Positions 62,032 through 64,000 of a stretch of DNA of 64,000 bases are shown here, piece by piece. The position numbers and the translations under genes are program-made. The stretch comes from Paramylibacter ulvae (GTDB taxonomy: Bacteria > Pseudomonadota > Alphaproteobacteria > Rhodobacterales > Rhodobacteraceae). The notes beneath the pieces were generated by a model, which saw only the letters and a list, made by a program, of their open reading frames with translations, was not told the DNA's origin and did no database searches. The stretch covers positions 310,001 through 374,000 of the forward strand of contig NZ_BMZF01000001.1 of the NCBI RefSeq assembly GCF_014652655.1, given 5' to 3'. Position 1 is the stretch's first letter. Each line of letters starts with the position of its first letter.

Positions 62032-62550
62032 TTACTTGTCTTCAGCTTTTTTAGCGGCCTTTTTAGGGGCTGCTTTTTTTGCTGCTGGTTTCTTTTCTGC
62101 TGCTGCTTTTTTAGCAGGAGCGGCTTTTTTCGCGGCTGGCTTTTTCGCCGCTACTTTTTTCGCTGGTTTTGCTTCTACGGCACCAGGTGTGAAACCTGCG
62201 CCATTTTCGGCAACAGCAACGCCTGATTTGTCAGCGCCTTTGGCCAGAATGTCAGTTACGCGCAAAACAGTGATCTGTTGGCGGTGACCTTTTTTACGTT
62301 GGCTAGAGTGCTTACGACGACGTTTAACGTAGTTGATCAACTTAGGGCCTTTGCCCTGCTCCAGAATTTCGGCCTGAACGGCTGCGCCTGCAACTGTTGG
62401 AACACCGATTACTGGCTTGTCGCCACCAACCATCAAAATTTCGTTGAATTGAACAGTTTCACCAGCATTGCCAGTTACTTTTTCAACACGCAGGATATCC
62501 CCGCTTGCAACTTTATACTGCTTGCCACCAGTTTTTAGAACCGCAAACAT
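62032..62550 (-). CDS. rplU: 50S ribosomal protein L21 with Lys/Ala-rich tail
   Basis: Large-subunit protein, binds 23S rRNA with L20. The core is 1-103 ([18 protein letters not shown] onward, with [17 protein letters not shown]); after it comes a tail of about 70 residues made of AKKPAAKK-type repeats. The tail resembles histone H1 and is longer than in most L21; such tails occur in related alphaproteobacteria. A promoter and a structured leader lie upstream. Confidence 0.97.
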   Translation of the reverse strand: MFAVLKTGGKQYKVASGDILRVEKVTGNAGETVQFNEILMVGGDKPVIGVPTVAGAAVQAEILEQGKGPKLINYVKRRRKHSSQRKKGHRQQITVLRVTDILAKGADKSGVAVAENGAGFTPGAVEAKPAKKVAAKKPAAKKAAPAKKAAAEKKPAAKKAAPKKAAKKAEDK

Positions 62551-62694
62551 ATGCGTCTTTCCTTTAACTTCCGCGTCCTGTGGCCCGATGGTTTTATGTT
62601 TAAAACCAACTGTTTAGCGAATAAATCGCGCCTCGAACAGCGCGCACCGTTTAGTGCGATATGAACATTTCTCTGCACACATTTGCGCAACAGA
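62551..62694 (-). promoter_or_regulatory. Structured leader of the rplU mRNA
   Basis: Predicted 5' untranslated region of about 144 bases between the proposed promoter and the rplU start. It contains CGCAC-TAAACG-GTGCG (62658-62643), an alternative CGCGC / GCGCG pairing just after, and GGTTTTA-AACA-TAAAACC (62607-62590). Such a leader could mediate feedback by a ribosomal protein, but this is inference. Confidence 0.4.
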
Positions 62695-62700
62695 TGGCGG

Positions 62701-62729
62701 CTTATCGTCAAAAGCGTTTGCAGAGTCAA
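62701..62729 (-). promoter_or_regulatory. Candidate sigma-70 promoter of rplU-rpmA
   Basis: Minus strand TTGACT (62729-62724), 17-base spacer, GATAAG (62706-62701). It lies about 150 bases before the rplU start. Confidence 0.55.
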
Positions 62730-62774
62730 GCATTTAACCCTGTTTTTCTGGGTGAAATTCCATAACATCACCAC

Positions 62775-63125
62775 ATGCGTTGGCTCGTTTTATATCTTAT
62801 GCTTGCAGGATGCGCCAGTGATGCGCCCAATCATTTGGGCAATCCGCTCACTTGGCCTGTTCAAGCGATCACAACTGGTGCGCAAAACGGTGCGTATAAT
62901 CATCGCCGCGCGTTGGTGAAAACTTTTGTCATCGACAATCACAATACTATACAGACCGACGTGCAAAATGGTGGTGGTGATGCAATAAACACCGCAATGG
63001 ATTTTGCGCGGGTCAAAACGCAAAATCGCGCCGCCCTGATAAAAGAGCTGCGCGATCAACACGATTTATATTTTGGAACCGATCCCGAACCACTGGTCGT
63101 GGCGTTAATGGTTCATGGGAATTGA
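62775..63125 (+). CDS. Small putative lipoprotein, unknown function
   Basis: A 116-residue protein that begins MRWLVLYLMLAGCASDAP; LAGC at 10-13 is a lipobox, so C13 would be lipidated after a short signal. The mature part has NPLTWPVQAITTGAQNGAYN, a block with NGGGDAINTAMDFARV, and an end with DPEPLVVALMVHG. I have no family name for it. The stop touches the last base of the cytochrome c gene on the other strand. Confidence 0.7.
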   Translation: MRWLVLYLMLAGCASDAPNHLGNPLTWPVQAITTGAQNGAYNHRRALVKTFVIDNHNTIQTDVQNGGGDAINTAMDFARVKTQNRAALIKELRDQHDLYFGTDPEPLVVALMVHGN

Positions 63126-63602
63126 TTATTCAGCGAACGTCGAAAGATAGGCAATAATCGCAGTGACATCTTTTTCTTTGCGCAATCCTGCGAATGACAT
63201 TTTCGTGCCTTTGACAAAACCCTTTGGTGATTGCAAATACGCTGTCAGGTTTTCTGCGTTCCAAACGACCCCCTCTTCGCCTGCCTTTTTCATCGCGCCA
63301 GAATAGCTAAACCCATCAACGGTTGCTGCCGCGCGATCAACGATGCCGTTTAACTGTGGGCCAACTCCGTTTTTCGCCTTTTCACCAACCTTGTGACAGG
63401 CCTTGCATTTGCGAAATACCTTTTCGCCCGCTTTGATCAATTCTGGATCGACAGCGGCGGTTTCTGCTGTTTCTGTGTCTGTTGGCGGATCGAGGGTTTC
63501 TTGAATATCGGCGGTGGCCTCTTCTGGTGCGCTTGAATCTTGCGCCAAGGCTGGCGTTACGGCCAAGAAAACGGCACTGGCGATAAGGGCTGGTTTAAAC
63601 AT
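63126..63602 (-). CDS. Class I cytochrome c, periplasmic
   Basis: A 158-residue monohaem cytochrome c, exported by a signal peptide (1-20, cut after ALA). The haem site is CKACH (C66, C69, H70), the distal methionine is likely M135 in GTKMSFAG. An acidic, threonine-rich linker (21-52) separates signal and haem domain. It resembles the c550/c2 type electron carriers. Divergent from the NosR-like gene, which may be functionally related. Confidence 0.9.
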   Translation of the reverse strand: MFKPALIASAVFLAVTPALAQDSSAPEEATADIQETLDPPTDTETAETAAVDPELIKAGEKVFRKCKACHKVGEKAKNGVGPQLNGIVDRAAATVDGFSYSGAMKKAGEEGVVWNAENLTAYLQSPKGFVKGTKMSFAGLRKEKDVTAIIAYLSTFAE

Positions 63603-63679
63603 TTGGTGTTCCTCTGGCTTTGTAGCGTCGCAAACAGATGCACAGAAAAACGTTCAAGGTTCAATAAATCTTTAGTCGA

Positions 63680-63702
63680 AGTTCATCGCATTTACGTGAA
63701 CT
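63680..63702. promoter_or_regulatory. Inverted repeat before the NosR-like gene
   Basis: AGTTCA and TGAACT separated by 11 bases, in the gap between the divergent cytochrome c and NosR-like genes. Possible operator; weak evidence. Confidence 0.25.
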
Positions 63703-63752
63703 AATACCAACATCGTATTGCGTGGTGAATTGCGCGATGACTAGCATTCGAA

Positions 63753-64000
63753 ATGAATAAATTAATACACTACTTGTCGGTCCTCATGTCCGTCTGTATC
63801 ACACTGATCGCAAGCGCGGTATCGGCACAGGTGGATTATGAAACCTTGGCCGCCAAAATCGAACCTCCATTCGCGCTGGGTGATGAAATTGGTGATCGCA
63901 CTTATGAAATCATCAATCTTGATGGGCGCATTGGTGGTTATGCGTTTGAAACTATCCCTTATGCCGTGATCCCTGGGTTTTCGGGCGCACCGATTAATTT
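63753..64000 (+). CDS. NosR/NirI-like membrane protein, 5' part only
   Basis: The first 82 residues of a protein cut by the window edge. A signal peptide or first helix covers about 1-26 (ending VSA). The rest has GRIGGYAFETIPYAVIPGFSG and APIN, which resembles the FMN-binding domain at the start of NosR/NirI-type proteins (a membrane flavoprotein with later [4Fe-4S] motifs). The match is by sight over a short stretch, and NosR itself is only one member; the assignment holds for the domain more than for nitrous oxide reduction. Confidence 0.6.
   Translation, partial: MNKLIHYLSVLMSVCITLIASAVSAQVDYETLAAKIEPPFALGDEIGDRTYEIINLDGRIGGYAFETIPYAVIPGFSGAPIN

Noticed and set aside
62551-62774. tRNA or other stable RNA in the gap upstream of rplU
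   Set aside because: No T-loop or acceptor pairing pattern; the stems are better explained as an mRNA leader.

Overview
The window reads as chromosomal DNA of an alphaproteobacterium, most likely a fairly AT-rich member of the Rhodobacteraceae (Roseobacter group). Grounds: ctrA next to a SciP/DUF1153 gene, a GTTC-N7-GTTC type LexA box upstream of uvrA, an IscR that lacks the three usual cluster cysteines, the suf gene order, stand-alone hisI, an IalB-family protein, and the bamA/lpx and obgE/proBA neighbourhoods. Almost everything is housekeeping. I saw no insertion sequence, prophage, CRISPR array, tRNA or rRNA. The window cuts through sufS on the left and a NosR-like gene on the right.

Region by region: 1-7.4 kb is an iron-sulfur assembly operon on the minus strand (iscR, cysteine desulfurase, sufB, a polysaccharide-pyruvyl-transferase-like gene, sufC, sufD, a YIP1-like membrane protein, sufS). 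7.5-14 kb holds an alpha/beta hydrolase, anmK, tyrS, a DUF3179 protein, two cyclophilins, coaD and a CBS-domain protein. 14-22 kb carries DNA functions (uvrA, ssb, gyrA) with a lytic transglycosylase and a membrane-anchored TerB-like protein. 22-27 kb has a DoxX protein behind a large hairpin, an outer-membrane-like protein, the tRNA modification genes trmFO and gluQ, hisI, an IscU-like protein and an unlisted 40-residue membrane protein. 27-36 kb has recG, ligA, ctrA, sciP, mnmA and two peptidases.

36-48 kb is one long minus-strand run: pyrH, frr, uppS, cdsA, dxr, rseP, bamA, skp, fabZ, lpxA, lpxI, lpxB and a small conserved gene. It joins ribosome recycling, isoprenoid and phospholipid precursors, outer-membrane assembly and lipid A synthesis. 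lpxD is not in this run; it lies at 53.5 kb with its own acyl carrier protein and ketoacyl synthase. 48-57 kb also holds miaA, a HerA-like ATPase, an ialB-like gene and two murein enzymes (an L,D-transpeptidase and a DUF882 protein). 57-64 kb has proBA, obgE, a double GNAT protein, rpmA-rplU, a small lipoprotein, a cytochrome c and the start of the NosR-like gene.

No complete new multi-gene system is evident. The best leads are small: an orphan terminator implying a short RNA near 51.06-51.13 kb, a 40-residue membrane protein with its own terminator (26.9-27.0 kb), a hairpin that buries the DoxX ribosome binding site, a 21-base intergenic repeat in three copies, and the displaced lpxD-ACP-KS trio.
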